Assembly: GCF_000302595.1 (NCBI RefSeq) | Contig: NZ_JH947128.1 | Location: 372,001 to 436,000, forward strand | DNA length: 64,000 bases | Direction: 5' to 3' | From: Pedobacter arcticus A12 | Lineage (GTDB): Bacteria > Bacteroidota > Bacteroidia > Sphingobacteriales > Sphingobacteriaceae | Shown here: piece after piece, positions 32,874 through 42,000 of the stretch | Layout of the letters: the number at the start of each line of letters is the position of its first letter | How positions within the stretch are numbered: position 1 is the stretch's first letter | Program-made: the position numbers and the translations under genes | The notes under the pieces: model-generated | The model's database searches: none | What the model was told of the DNA's origin: nothing | Seen by the model: the letters and a program-made list of their open reading frames with translations, nothing else

Positions 32874-35800
32874 CTAAATCACCACCGGATCCCGCATCTG
32901 CTCCAAAGCAAAAATAGCTTCATCAATAGTTTTGATACCCTCAATGGCAATCCTCAATGTATTTTTCACCTCTTTTAAATTTACATTACGAGGATTCTGT
33001 TGCGCAAAAGACAGTATCCTGCCAAAGGCTTCCGATTCAAAATACTTGGATTGTTTATCCGAGATAAAATAACCTCGCAAAACGCCTTTTTTCCAGCTGA
33101 TTTTTTCTAAGCCGATTTCTTTACCGATCCATTGCAATTCAACGGTTCGCAATAAATCACGGACTTGCCGTGGGACAGCTCCAAAACGGTCATGTAGCTC
33201 TTTAGCGAAAGCATCCAACTGGGTTTGGTTTTCTATTTTAGATAATTCGGTGTATAAATTATAACGTTCCTGAATGTTGGTGACGTATTCATCCGGAATC
33301 ATCAATTCCATATCCGTATCAATCTGCGTAAAGCTTACAAACGGACGAGGTTTGTCATCGGAAAATAGTCCCTTGAACTCGTCTTCTTTCAGTTCTTGGA
33401 TGGCTTCGTCCAAAATTTTATGGTACATATCAAAACCAATTTCGGCAATGAAACCACTTTGTTCGGCACCTAAAAGGTTTCCGCTTCCTCGGATATCCAA
33501 ATCTCTCATGGCAACATTAAAGCCGCTTCCCAAATCAGAAAACTCTTCAATAGCGCTCAGTCTTTTTCTAGCTTCAGATGTTAAAGTGGATAAAGGTGGA
33601 CTCAATAAATAACAGAAAGCTTTTTTGTTGGAACGCCCAACTCTGCCTCGCATCTGGTGCAAATCGCTTAAACCAAACATATGGGCGTGATTGATAAGCA
33701 TTGTATTGGCGTTTGGAACATCCAAACCTGCTTCAATAATGGTTGTTGCTACTAAAACATCATATTTACCATCAATAAAATCAAGCATCACATCTTCCAG
33801 CTTATCACCTTCCAACTGTCCGTGAGCAATTGCAATTTTAGCTTTTGGAACCAGTTTTTGAATTAATCCACCTAACTGACGTAAATCTGCAACACGGTTA
33901 TGGATAAAGAACACTTGTCCGTCGCGGTCCAACTCAAATTCAACAGCCTCTTTAATTAAAGTTTCGTTAAAAACGTGAAGTTCTGTTTGTACTGCTTGGC
34001 GGTTTGGCGGAGGCGTTTGCATGATGGATAAATCACGAGCACCCATTAAAGAGAAATGCAAAGTACGCGGAATTGGCGTTGCGGTAAGCGTCAACGTATC
34101 CACATTGGCTCTAAATTGCTTCAGCTTTTCTTTAACAGAAACGCCAAATTTTTGTTCCTCATCAATAATCAGCAAGCCTAAATCTTTAAACTTTACATCC
34201 TTACTTACCAGCTTGTGCGTACCAATAATGATGTCCACTTTGCCGGCTTTTAAATCCTCTAAAGTATCCTTTACTTGTTTGGTAGTTTTAAAACGATTGA
34301 TATAATCCGTACGGACAGGAAAATCTTTTAAACGTTCGTTAAAGGTTTTGTAATGTTGCATTGCTAAAATGGTGGTGGGCACTAAAATAGCGACTTGCTT
34401 ACCATCCGTTGCGGCTTTAAAGGCGGCTCTGATTGCAATCTCTGTTTTTCCGAAACCAACATCGCCACAGATCAAACGATCCATCGGATTGGGCGATTCC
34501 ATATCCTTTTTTACATCTGCTGTAGCCTTTTCCTGATCTGGCGTATCCTCATAAATAAACGATGCTTCCAGCTCGTTCTGCAAATAAGTATCGGGCGAAA
34601 ACGCCATTCCCTCCTGCGCTTTACGAACGGCATAAAGTTTTATGAGGTCGCGGGCAATATCTTTAACTTTTTTTTTTGTGGTTTTCTTTAGCTTATCCCA
34701 AACATCGGTACCCAATTTATTCATTTTCGGCACCTGCCCTTCTTTGCCGGCGTATTTAGAGATACGGTTTAACGAGTTGATATTTACATACAGCAGATCG
34801 TTATCGGCGTAAACCAAACGAATCATTTCCTGCACTTTATCATTCACTTCTACTTTTTCTAAGCCGGCATATTTCCCAACTCCGTGATCAATATGGGTAA
34901 TAAAATCTCCGGGTTTTAAATCACGAAGTTCTTTTAGAGTTATGGATTGCGAGCGGGTATAACCACGTTTCTGCTTATACTTATAATACCTGTCGAAAAT
35001 CTGATGATCGGTGTAGCAAGCGATTTTTTGCTCATGATCAATAAAACCTTCCCGTATGGAAACGTTGATGGGCTGGAATTTGATTGCCTTATTCAAATCA
35101 TCAAAAATGGCAAACAAACGTTCCTGCTGTTTTGATGAATCTGTTAAAATATAGTTGTCGATTTTTTGTTCTTCATTTTGCTGAAGGTTGTGCATCAACA
35201 ACGTGAAGTCTTTATTGAACGAAGGTTGCGGACGGGCATCAAAATTAATGGTATCCGTAGCGTGATAAAAAAACTGCTTCCCAAATTCTATAATTGGATA
35301 ATCATTTAGCTGATCTGCCAACATTTTATCATCCGTAAAAGCAAATTTTGGATCAATCCAATCTGGGTTTTGTTGTTTTTGCGCTGGCGATAGTGCTTTC
35401 CATAATTCGGATGCTTTCTTATAGCCCGATTTAATCACATCCAATGTAAATTGAACATCCTTAAACCAAACCACAGCATCTTTTTCAATAAATTCAAGCA
35501 AAGAAATATTACTTTCCGTCAAAAATTTAGCCTGTACATTAGGCACAATGGTAATGGATTTTACCTGCTCTACCGAAAGCTGACTCTCAATTTCAAAAGT
35601 ACGGATGCTTTCAATATGATCACCAAAAAACTCAATTCGATATGGTAGTTCATGCGAAAACGAGAAAATATCTACAATACCTCCACGTACAGAAAACTGC
35701 CCAGGTTCATAAACAAAATCAGTACGTTCAAAATCGTAATCGATCAAAAACTCATTGATAAACTCAATGCTCAACTTATTATTGATAGAAATTTCTAGGG

Positions 35801-36224
35801 TGTTTTTCTCGAGCGCATTTCTGTCGATTACCTTTTCTGCCAGCGCTTCTGGGTAGGTAACAATCAGATTTCCGAATTCGTGGGTTTTACTCAGCTCACT
35901 TAAAACCTCGGCCCGCATCAATACATTTGCCGAATCTGTTTGGGTAAAATCAAAAGATTTACGGTATGACGATGGAAAAATCAGCACTTCTTTCTCCATC
36001 AAACTCTCCAAATCTGCCTGAAAATAATTGGCTTCTTCCCGATCCGGAAGAATGAAAACCATATTTCTATGGTTTAAAAAATAAGTTGAAGCAACAGCAA
36101 AAGCATCCAAAGAACCTATTAAGCCTTTCAATTGAATGCGTGAAGCTTTTTTTTGTAGCGCCTTGGTTAAACTGAGCACTCGCTCGTCTGTTTTATACTG
36201 CGCTAAAATTGATTTAATATTCAT
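32874..36224 (-). CDS. mfd: Transcription-repair coupling factor
   Basis: 1116 residues from the ATG at 36224 (MNIKSILAQYK); a GTG two codons earlier would fall inside or before the predicted transcript start. N-terminal UvrB-like module (about 30-330: FVYEPGQFSVRGGIVDIFSF, PYRIEFFGDHIESIRTFE), the RNA polymerase-interacting domain (about 430-495: LKPGDFITHIDHGVGKYAGLEKVEV), the translocase (about 540-930: ICGDVGFGKTEIAIRAAFKA Walker A, IIDEEQKFGV as the DExQ box, TATPIPRTLHFSLMG, MRGRVGRSNKKAFCYLL) and the C-terminal TRCF domain (LYTELSKIENQTQLDAFAKEL). It removes stalled RNA polymerase at DNA damage and recruits UvrA. Complete and of normal length. Confidence 0.96.
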   Translation of the reverse strand: MNIKSILAQYKTDERVLSLTKALQKKASRIQLKGLIGSLDAFAVASTYFLNHRNMVFILPDREEANYFQADLESLMEKEVLIFPSSYRKSFDFTQTDSANVLMRAEVLSELSKTHEFGNLIVTYPEALAEKVIDRNALEKNTLEISINNKLSIEFINEFLIDYDFERTDFVYEPGQFSVRGGIVDIFSFSHELPYRIEFFGDHIESIRTFEIESQLSVEQVKSITIVPNVQAKFLTESNISLLEFIEKDAVVWFKDVQFTLDVIKSGYKKASELWKALSPAQKQQNPDWIDPKFAFTDDKMLADQLNDYPIIEFGKQFFYHATDTINFDARPQPSFNKDFTLLMHNLQQNEEQKIDNYILTDSSKQQERLFAIFDDLNKAIKFQPINVSIREGFIDHEQKIACYTDHQIFDRYYKYKQKRGYTRSQSITLKELRDLKPGDFITHIDHGVGKYAGLEKVEVNDKVQEMIRLVYADNDLLYVNINSLNRISKYAGKEGQVPKMNKLGTDVWDKLKKTTKKKVKDIARDLIKLYAVRKAQEGMAFSPDTYLQNELEASFIYEDTPDQEKATADVKKDMESPNPMDRLICGDVGFGKTEIAIRAAFKAATDGKQVAILVPTTILAMQHYKTFNERLKDFPVRTDYINRFKTTKQVKDTLEDLKAGKVDIIIGTHKLVSKDVKFKDLGLLIIDEEQKFGVSVKEKLKQFRANVDTLTLTATPIPRTLHFSLMGARDLSIMQTPPPNRQAVQTELHVFNETLIKEAVEFELDRDGQVFFIHNRVADLRQLGGLIQKLVPKAKIAIAHGQLEGDKLEDVMLDFIDGKYDVLVATTIIEAGLDVPNANTMLINHAHMFGLSDLHQMRGRVGRSNKKAFCYLLSPPLSTLTSEARKRLSAIEEFSDLGSGFNVAMRDLDIRGSGNLLGAEQSGFIAEIGFDMYHKILDEAIQELKEDEFKGLFSDDKPRPFVSFTQIDTDMELMIPDEYVTNIQERYNLYTELSKIENQTQLDAFAKELHDRFGAVPRQVRDLLRTVELQWIGKEIGLEKISWKKGVLRGYFISDKQSKYFESEAFGRILSFAQQNPRNVNLKEVKNTLRIAIEGIKTIDEAIFALEQMRDPVVI

Positions 36225-36231
36225 GAACACA

Positions 36232-36239
36232 CAAATATA
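36232..36239 (-). promoter_or_regulatory. -7 element (TATATTTG) next to the mfd start
   Basis: On the minus strand TATATTTG ends eight bases before the ATG at 36224, so transcription would begin only about 2-4 bases upstream of it. No TTTG stands at the -33 distance. Confidence 0.45.
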
Positions 36240-36539
36240 AACAATGGATTGTTAATTCTGTTTTAGCGAGTGGTTAAGGTACATTAATTCTAATCTGGCT
36301 AAACGGGACATGGGTATCAATAAAAAATTTATCTATATTGGCAATTAGCAGGTTTAACAAGCGCACCGGCTATGACAGTTAATTTAAATCTTTTTAGTTC
36401 CTCTTAAGTTTGAGATCTTTAGTTTTAAAAAGTGAAAATAATTTATAATACGACAGCTTAGATCTCCTTAAAAAGCCATAAACTATCAAAACCAACGTTA
36501 GTACATAGCTATTATAACCTTAAAATTTTAAAATAAATT
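36240..36539. other. Intergenic region between mfd and the phosphatase gene
   Basis: AT-rich, 300 bp, divergent promoters expected. I see no gene, repeat or structured element. Confidence 0.5.
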
Positions 36540-36986
36540 ATGAAACTATTAATGGTGTGCTTAGGCAATATTTGTAGATCACCTTTAGCCGAGGGAAGTA
36601 TGCGACATTTAGTAAAAGAGAAGAATTTAGGCTGGCAAGTAGATTCTGCTGGCACTGGCGGTTATCATATTGGTAGTAAACCAGACCCCAGGTCTATAAA
36701 AGTGGCTAAGCGTTACGGAATAGACATCTCACAACAGGCAGCAAGAAAATTCAGTGCCGAGGACTTCAACCTTTTCGATCATATTATTGTGATGGACCAA
36801 CAAAATTATAAAGATGTAGTGGCCTTGGCAGAAAACCCGGAGCAGGAGAAGAAGGTACGGTTATTAATTGTTAACGACATTGTGCCCGATCCCTATTACG
36901 ATGATAACCTATTTGAACCGGTTTTTGAACTTATAACAGGTAATTGTGCAAAACTTTTAACTGATTTACAAAACACTAAGGCTTAG
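36540..36986 (+). CDS. Low-molecular-weight protein-tyrosine phosphatase
   Basis: 148 residues. The active-site loop CLGNICRSP (Cys7, Arg13) follows the first strand, and the general-acid loop VPDPYYDD near 115-122 holds the catalytic Asp before Pro-Tyr-Tyr. DSAGTGGYHIGSKPDPRSI and ARKFSAEDFNLFDHIIVMDQQNY are typical of bacterial members. These enzymes dephosphorylate tyrosine residues, often on polysaccharide export kinases, or phospho-arginine. No kinase lies nearby. It is followed after 24 bp by a small exported protein on the same strand, possibly co-transcribed. Confidence 0.93.
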   Translation: MKLLMVCLGNICRSPLAEGSMRHLVKEKNLGWQVDSAGTGGYHIGSKPDPRSIKVAKRYGIDISQQAARKFSAEDFNLFDHIIVMDQQNYKDVVALAENPEQEKKVRLLIVNDIVPDPYYDDNLFEPVFELITGNCAKLLTDLQNTKA

Positions 36987-37010
36987 CTTTATTCTGTAAA
37001 TCACTAATCA

Positions 37011-37433
37011 ATGAAAAAATTAATTGTTTTGTTACTTGTGTTCTTAAGCGTAGGCGCTTATGCGCAAAAGGTTGAAAAAGACCTGACCTATTATTACTAC
37101 TACGCAAATCAGGATAAATATTTCAACAATTATTTAAATGCTCGTAGGGTTTTCGACAGTAAGAAATTCGATTTTACTCTACCATCCTCTAAAGAAGCAT
37201 TGGAAGAATTGCAGGATAACCAAAACAAGATTTTAAAAAACGCTAACAGCTATGCTACATTTTTAAACAAGTATGGAATGAAGGGTGCTGGTGAATATGC
37301 GGAATTATGGTTTAACCAGATGGAAACCTTAAAAATATTCATCAAAAAAAATCCGGAATTTTATCAATTAAGTGCGAAAGAGCGGCAAAACATCATTGAT
37401 AAATGGTACTTCTCTGAAGTAGCTGCAAAATAA
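37011..37433 (+). CDS. Small exported protein, unknown function
   Basis: 140 residues. Signal peptide MKKLIVLLLVFLSVGAYAQ, then a helical mature part with a Tyr-rich start (TYYYYYANQDKYFNNYLNARR) and LQDNQNKILKNANSYATFLNKYG, ending EFYQLSAKERQNIIDKWYFSEVAAK. I do not recognise a family. Periplasmic location is likely. Follows the phosphatase gene closely and ends in a terminator. Confidence 0.72.
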   Translation: MKKLIVLLLVFLSVGAYAQKVEKDLTYYYYYANQDKYFNNYLNARRVFDSKKFDFTLPSSKEALEELQDNQNKILKNANSYATFLNKYGMKGAGEYAELWFNQMETLKIFIKKNPEFYQLSAKERQNIIDKWYFSEVAAK

Positions 37434-37460
37434 GGAAAGAGCCTTTTGGGCTCTTTCCTT
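37432..37460 (+). terminator. Strong hairpin, probable terminator
   Basis: AAGGAAAGAGCC and GGGCTCTTTCCTT pair around TTTT immediately after the stop codon. The T run inside the 3' arm (CTTTCCTTATT) is weak; it lies between convergent genes and may act both ways. Confidence 0.75.
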
Positions 37461-37475
37461 ATTAAAAATCTTAAA

Positions 37476-37706
37476 CTAGTTTGAAGTTTTTGTTGGGCGT
37501 GTTTCCAGATTTGGTTCGCTTTTCAAATCAGAATATTGCTGATGCTCATCTCCGTTCTTTTCCTTAAAAGAACCCTCTCCCTTATCATCTAAATTTTCTT
37601 TTCTACGCTCCGACTCTTCTTTTGCTCGTTCAAACTGTTCGTCAGTGCGTTTGTCGTCGGTTTCCTGAATTGGACCCGATTCCCATTTCTTATTTTTAGC
37701 TTCCAT
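37476..37706 (-). CDS. Small, highly charged hydrophilic protein
   Basis: 76 residues from the ATG at 37706 (MEAKNKKWESGPIQETD); upstream codons in the same frame are hydrophobic and unlike the rest, so the later start is chosen. The protein is almost entirely Glu, Lys, Asp and Arg with Asn/Gln, and predicted disordered or helical (FERAKEESERRKENLDDKGE). Such short charged proteins are common in Sphingobacteriaceae; a stress role is sometimes assumed but nothing here shows it. Confidence 0.55.
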   Translation of the reverse strand: MEAKNKKWESGPIQETDDKRTDEQFERAKEESERRKENLDDKGEGSFKEKNGDEHQQYSDLKSEPNLETRPTKTSN

Positions 37707-37828
37707 AGCGATAAACTTATTTATAGGTATTCTACTATAAGTCAAAACCTCTGCCAAAATTAAATCCAACGCTAAGCTTCAATTTTTAGTTGTATGCTTT
37801 GCCCCATACCTTTTATCCCAAACCTTTT

Positions 37829-38305
37829 TTACTTGAGGGTAATTTGTCGCTTAATGCTTTCTTCTAAGGAGATAAAAGTTTCTGTGCGCTGTATCCCAGG
37901 GACAGCTTGTATCTCGTCGTTTAATACGTGGCGTAAATGACCGGTATCTCTACAAATAATTTTTGCAAACATGGAATAATTACCTGTTGTGTAATGCAAT
38001 TCTACAATTTCTTTGATTTTTTTCAGCTCTGCCACTGCCTCATGATAAATAGAACCCTTCTCTAAATAAATCCCTAAAAAGGCGCAGATATCATAACCTA
38101 CTTTTTGAGCATCTACAATAAGATTAGAACCTTTGATAATACCCATATCCTGCATTTTTTTCATCCTCACATGGATTGTGCCGCCAGAAACGATCAGTTC
38201 TTTGGCGATTTCTGTGTACGCAGTGGTAGCGTCGTTCATCAAAATCGATAATATGTCGATATCTAAATTATCAATTTCTAAATTAGTTCGCGTTTTATCA
38301 CTCAT
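37829..38305 (-). CDS. Lrp/AsnC-family transcriptional regulator
   Basis: 158 residues. Helix-turn-helix: LDIDILSILMNDATTAYTEI then AKELIVSGGTIHVRMKKMQDMGII (about 15-58). RAM ligand domain: YDICAFLGIYLEKGSIYHEAVAEL (about 70-95) and ELHYTTGNYSMFAKIICRD (about 102-120). The wing has the SGGTIHVRM variant common in a Bacteroidetes subgroup that is a stand-alone global-type regulator. It is divergent from the tRNA-like RNA gene, and a palindrome lies in the shared gap. The two regulators in the window are clearly different members. Confidence 0.9.
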   Translation of the reverse strand: MSDKTRTNLEIDNLDIDILSILMNDATTAYTEIAKELIVSGGTIHVRMKKMQDMGIIKGSNLIVDAQKVGYDICAFLGIYLEKGSIYHEAVAELKKIKEIVELHYTTGNYSMFAKIICRDTGHLRHVLNDEIQAVPGIQRTETFISLEESIKRQITLK

Positions 38306-38367
38306 GTTTTTATCGAATATTAATATAAAACAAGTATAAATAAAAAATTGGTAAAAATTAAAATATA

Positions 38368-38388
38368 ATGTTGAAATATTTGCAACAT
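38368..38388. promoter_or_regulatory. Palindrome between the Lrp-type regulator and the RNA gene
   Basis: ATGTTG and CAACAT flank AAATATTTG. The site overlaps the -33 element of the RNA gene promoter, so a bound protein would block it. The regulator encoded 63 bp away is the obvious candidate. Confidence 0.4.
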
Positions 38389-38410
38389 ATAGCTATTCCT
38401 CTTACATTTG
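38379..38410 (+). promoter_or_regulatory. Promoter of the tRNA-like RNA gene
   Basis: TTTG (38379-38382), 20 bases, TACATTTG (38403-38410): both elements perfect. Transcription would begin near 38415, about 54 nt before the cloverleaf. Confidence 0.65.
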
Positions 38411-38468
38411 TACTATACAATAAGTCAAAAGGGCAAGCTTTTTGATTATAATTGAAAAACAAATATAC

Positions 38469-38580
38469 TGTAGGGTGGTGAAATTGGCAGACACACCTCC
38501 TTGTCTCGGTGGCGAAGGTTTGGAAAATAGCAGCAATGTGAAATAACCACTTCGTGTAGGTTCGACTCCTACCCCTACAG
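38469..38580 (+). tRNA. Type II tRNA-like gene, leucine-like body, unusual anticodon arm and 43-nt variable arm
   Basis: A cloverleaf can be drawn: acceptor stem TGTAGGG/CCCTACA (7 bp, perfect), D arm GTG-AAATTGGCAGA-CAC as in Bacteroidetes leucine tRNAs, anticodon stem CCTCC/GGTGG with a central T-T mismatch and loop TTGTCTC, T arm GTAGG-TTCGACT-CCTAC (perfect, with TTCGA). The variable arm is about 43 nt, closed by CGAAG/CTTCG; leucine tRNAs usually have 12-18. Position 34-36 reads GTC (an aspartate anticodon), base 37 is T, and the discriminator is G, not the A of leucine tRNAs. No CCA is encoded. Total 112 nt. It may be a non-standard tRNA, a decayed leucine tRNA or a tRNA-derived RNA. 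It has its own promoter and terminator. Amino acid identity is not assigned. Confidence 0.6.
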
Positions 38581-38612
38581 CCCTTTCGTTTAATTTAGGT
38601 TTATAATTGGTT

Positions 38613-38655
38613 AGTTTAAGCTCCACTCTCCCCGTTTGGAGCTTAACTGTTTTAT
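38613..38655 (+). terminator. Terminator of the tRNA-like RNA gene
   Basis: AGTTTAAGCTCCA and TGGAGCTTAACT pair (one bulged T) around CTCTCCCCGTT, followed by GTTTTAT. It ends the transcription unit 33 nt after the cloverleaf. Confidence 0.8.
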
Positions 38656-38915
38656 AACCTTTTGGTTACGGCTCTTAACGAATCGCATCTCTCAAATAAA
38701 AAACATAGTATATACGGGCAAATAGAGTGCATTTAAGGGTCATATTTTATAAATTGATACTCAAATTGATGCCATTTTTAAGTTTTTTGGGTTTCAAAAA
38801 AGTACTTAGTGTATTTAAAAATTAAGCCGACTAGTTTCAGTCTATAGTAATTAGTCTTTTAATGATAGATTAAGAAGTACTGCTATTAGATGGCCCAAAT
38901 GAACAAAAACTAAAA

Positions 38916-38943
38916 GAGGCTGAACATTGTTTTGTTCAGCCTC
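38916..38943 (-). terminator. Terminator of the HEAT/DUF1080 gene
   Basis: GAGGCTGAAC and GTTCAGCCTC pair around ATTGTTTT, with the T run on the minus strand (38912-38915). The rest of the gap 38656-39026 shows no gene. Confidence 0.85.
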
Positions 38944-39026
38944 CCTTACAAGCTACTTATCTTACAAGCTACATGACAAAACACCTATTGTTATTGCCAA
39001 AATCCTTAAGAGAACAAGCTATAGCT

Positions 39027-42000
39027 CTATTTACCTAAATCTTTGATTCGTATATTTTTGAAATGAACCTCTGATCCATGACCTAGAAAACCAATATGTC
39101 CGATTTTTCTTCCTAAACCTGGATGTTGCTTTTTATCGAGTGTCCCATTTTTAGAAGCTTCCGCTATGTTTCCTTCTAGTATTACAGTTCCGTTTAAAGT
39201 CACCTTTATATTATTCCCTTTAATATGAATTTCCTCACTGTTCCACTCTCCAAGTGGCTTAAGATAACCTCGTTTAGCGGGGATAACACCATAAACAGAA
39301 CCATGATATTGATAAACTGCTAAATTCTTATACTTATCCGCATCATTATCCAGTACTTGGATTTCCATACCTTCGTACGCTGCATCTCCGGTAAGAGGAG
39401 CTCGGATTCCAATTCCGTTATTTGCTCCAGAAGTCAAACGAAATTCAAAACGATATATGAAATCACTAAACTCTTCTTTGGTAAATAAGTTCCCTCCTGA
39501 TCCTTTCGTTGGATAAATAGCCAAGGTTCCTTCGTTACTTACCGTATAAGATGTTGTATTACCCATCCATGAGTCTAAATTGCTTCCATCAAACAGTATT
39601 TTAAAACCTTCACCCTTCTCTTGCTCACTTAACTTAAAGATTTCTTTACGAGGGAGCTCTTTAATAAAAATATCTCTGTAATAAACCAAAGATCCATGTG
39701 CCTGAAGTTCGATCTGCTCAACGGGGAAAATAGACTGATTTCTGTCCCAGTAATTTTCCAAGGTAACCTGGTCCACAACTAACTCGCCGTTTAAATATAC
39801 CGTTACCTTTTCTCCTACCATTGTAATCTTCATAGTATTCCACTCTCCCAAAGGATTATCAGCTACTTTAAGTGGTTTACTAGGATTCTGTTTATTATTG
39901 TACAAACCACCAGAACCCACTTGTGCCCCTACGTTTGTACGGGAAATATCCCATATCTGAACTTGAGGAGTTCCGCGTAGATACACACCTGCATCACCCT
40001 CTTTCCCGTCCTTATCGAGTTTCCAATCTACCAGCATTTCGAAATCTCCGTATTGCTTGATGGTTGCAATGTTATTCCCTTTGCCAGTAAACATCAAAAC
40101 ACTATCCTTAACTACCCAACCCTGGCGCATTTCTTCATTTGCTTTTGCCTGTTCTAGACCGAGTTCTTTGGCACTCATCTGGCTTCTTTTGATAGGGTTA
40201 GCCACCAAACCTTGCCAGCCACTTAAATCAAATCCATTGAATAGCGGAACATAGCTCGAACCTCGGGGCAACTCTATGATATGCTTTTTAATAGCTTCTT
40301 TATCATAGCTACTGTCGCCTCCTTTTAAAAGAGGGATAACTTTATTCAATAAGGCTTTTACTCCTTCTCCGTTATAACTGTTATTTGCCAAAGCGATCTC
40401 CATAGCTGTGTTGGCAGCTACTTCTCCCAAATCCTTATCATCTAAAAAAGAACTCGCAAACATCAAGGCATTATAGCTATCTGTTGATCCAATATTCTTC
40501 AAGATTAACTTTTTCTGCGCCTCCGTTCTCGCCACTTCCATCGCGTCGCGGTAGATTAAAAGCTTACGCTCGTCGTTAATATCTGCAGCTTCGGTTAAGC
40601 GGACTAAACCATTCAATACCAAACCAAACTGTGTAGGATTTTTTGTAGTTCTGCTCAAGTCAACCAAAGTCCAAAGTGCATCCTTATCTTTCCAATTTGA
40701 AAGCGCTGCTATTGCAGCATCATTTAGAACAGCATTACTGCTTTCACTTGATTGTATTGTAGCATCTAATGCTCTTTGTCCGCCCATGCCAGGTAAAATC
40801 TCCAAAAACTTAGCTTTTTTAAGATCATCAAGCGTGTTATAATATTTTAGAATATATTCGATATCCTGATCCTTACTGGAACTATACCGCACAGCATTTA
40901 CAATAGCATCATTTACAAGCTTCTCATTTGTAGCTTGTCCATTATTTAATAGTGAAATTAGAACAGGTAAATCTTTAGATCTTGAAATTTGAGGAAGTGC
41001 TGTAAACGCAGCAACTTTCACTGTTTCATCTTTATCTTTCAACAAGGCGCTTATTGAAGAAAAACTATCGGAATATCCACGATGTGCAAGTATTTCAATA
41101 AGAAAAACCTTATTTTCTGGACTTGCTCCCGAAAGTGCACTCGTTAATAAAGCCGGAGTTTTCGCTCCTTTCATCGTTAAAAACGCTTCTTTCAAAGCAG
41201 GTCTGTCCACTGAGTTTCCTTTCTTCAATAGGCTTAGTAAGACTGGAGCAACTTCATCACCTCCTAATTTACCTAAGCCCGCAATAGCAGAAATACGCTC
41301 AGCATCATAGTTGCTCCTCAAAGATTTTTTAATGGCAGGAATAACTGATTTGTTATTACTTGCTCCCAAAAAAGTAATAATAGCAGGTTTTGCTTCTTTA
41401 TCTGCTTTCTTCAGTGCTTTAACCCACGCTCTAATATTTCCTTGGTTTACAAACGGAGCAGCAAACTTTAACGCTGCAACTCGGTATTCGATATTTTTAT
41501 CGCCGGCTGCCTTAATCAGCTCCGCGGTATAATCCTGACCGTGGATATCCGTTAGTACTTTTAAGGCTACAATACGGGAATGAACCTGGGAGTCGGCACC
41601 GGCATCCTTTATAAAATCGGAAGCTATTTTTTCTGCAAGCTTATTATTGCCATTTTTAACCAATACAGATGCATAGTGAAGATAAGATGCGGTTGCATCG
41701 GTTATATCATATAAATAACCTGATTTAAGCGCTGCATTTTTCAACGCATCAAATGAGCTTGGACCGCCAATATTAGAAAGTGCGTATAGAAGTACTTTTT
41801 GCAAATCCGCATTACCTTTTCCAAGGAGCGGTAACAGTGCTGATTCAGCCCCTGCATATCTCGTATCGCCCAAAGCCTCAATAACAGAAAGCAAGGCATT
41901 TCCTGTAGCCGAACTTAGCGCATCTAAAAGTGCTTTAGAAGCCGTAACCGATCCTATCCTTACCAATGCTCTTGAGACTTTTTCCGACAAATAATCATCT

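Noticed and set aside
38402-38626. 74-residue frame on the minus strand across the tRNA-like gene
   Set aside because: It is antisense to the RNA gene and the kind of false peptide that tRNA genes produce.
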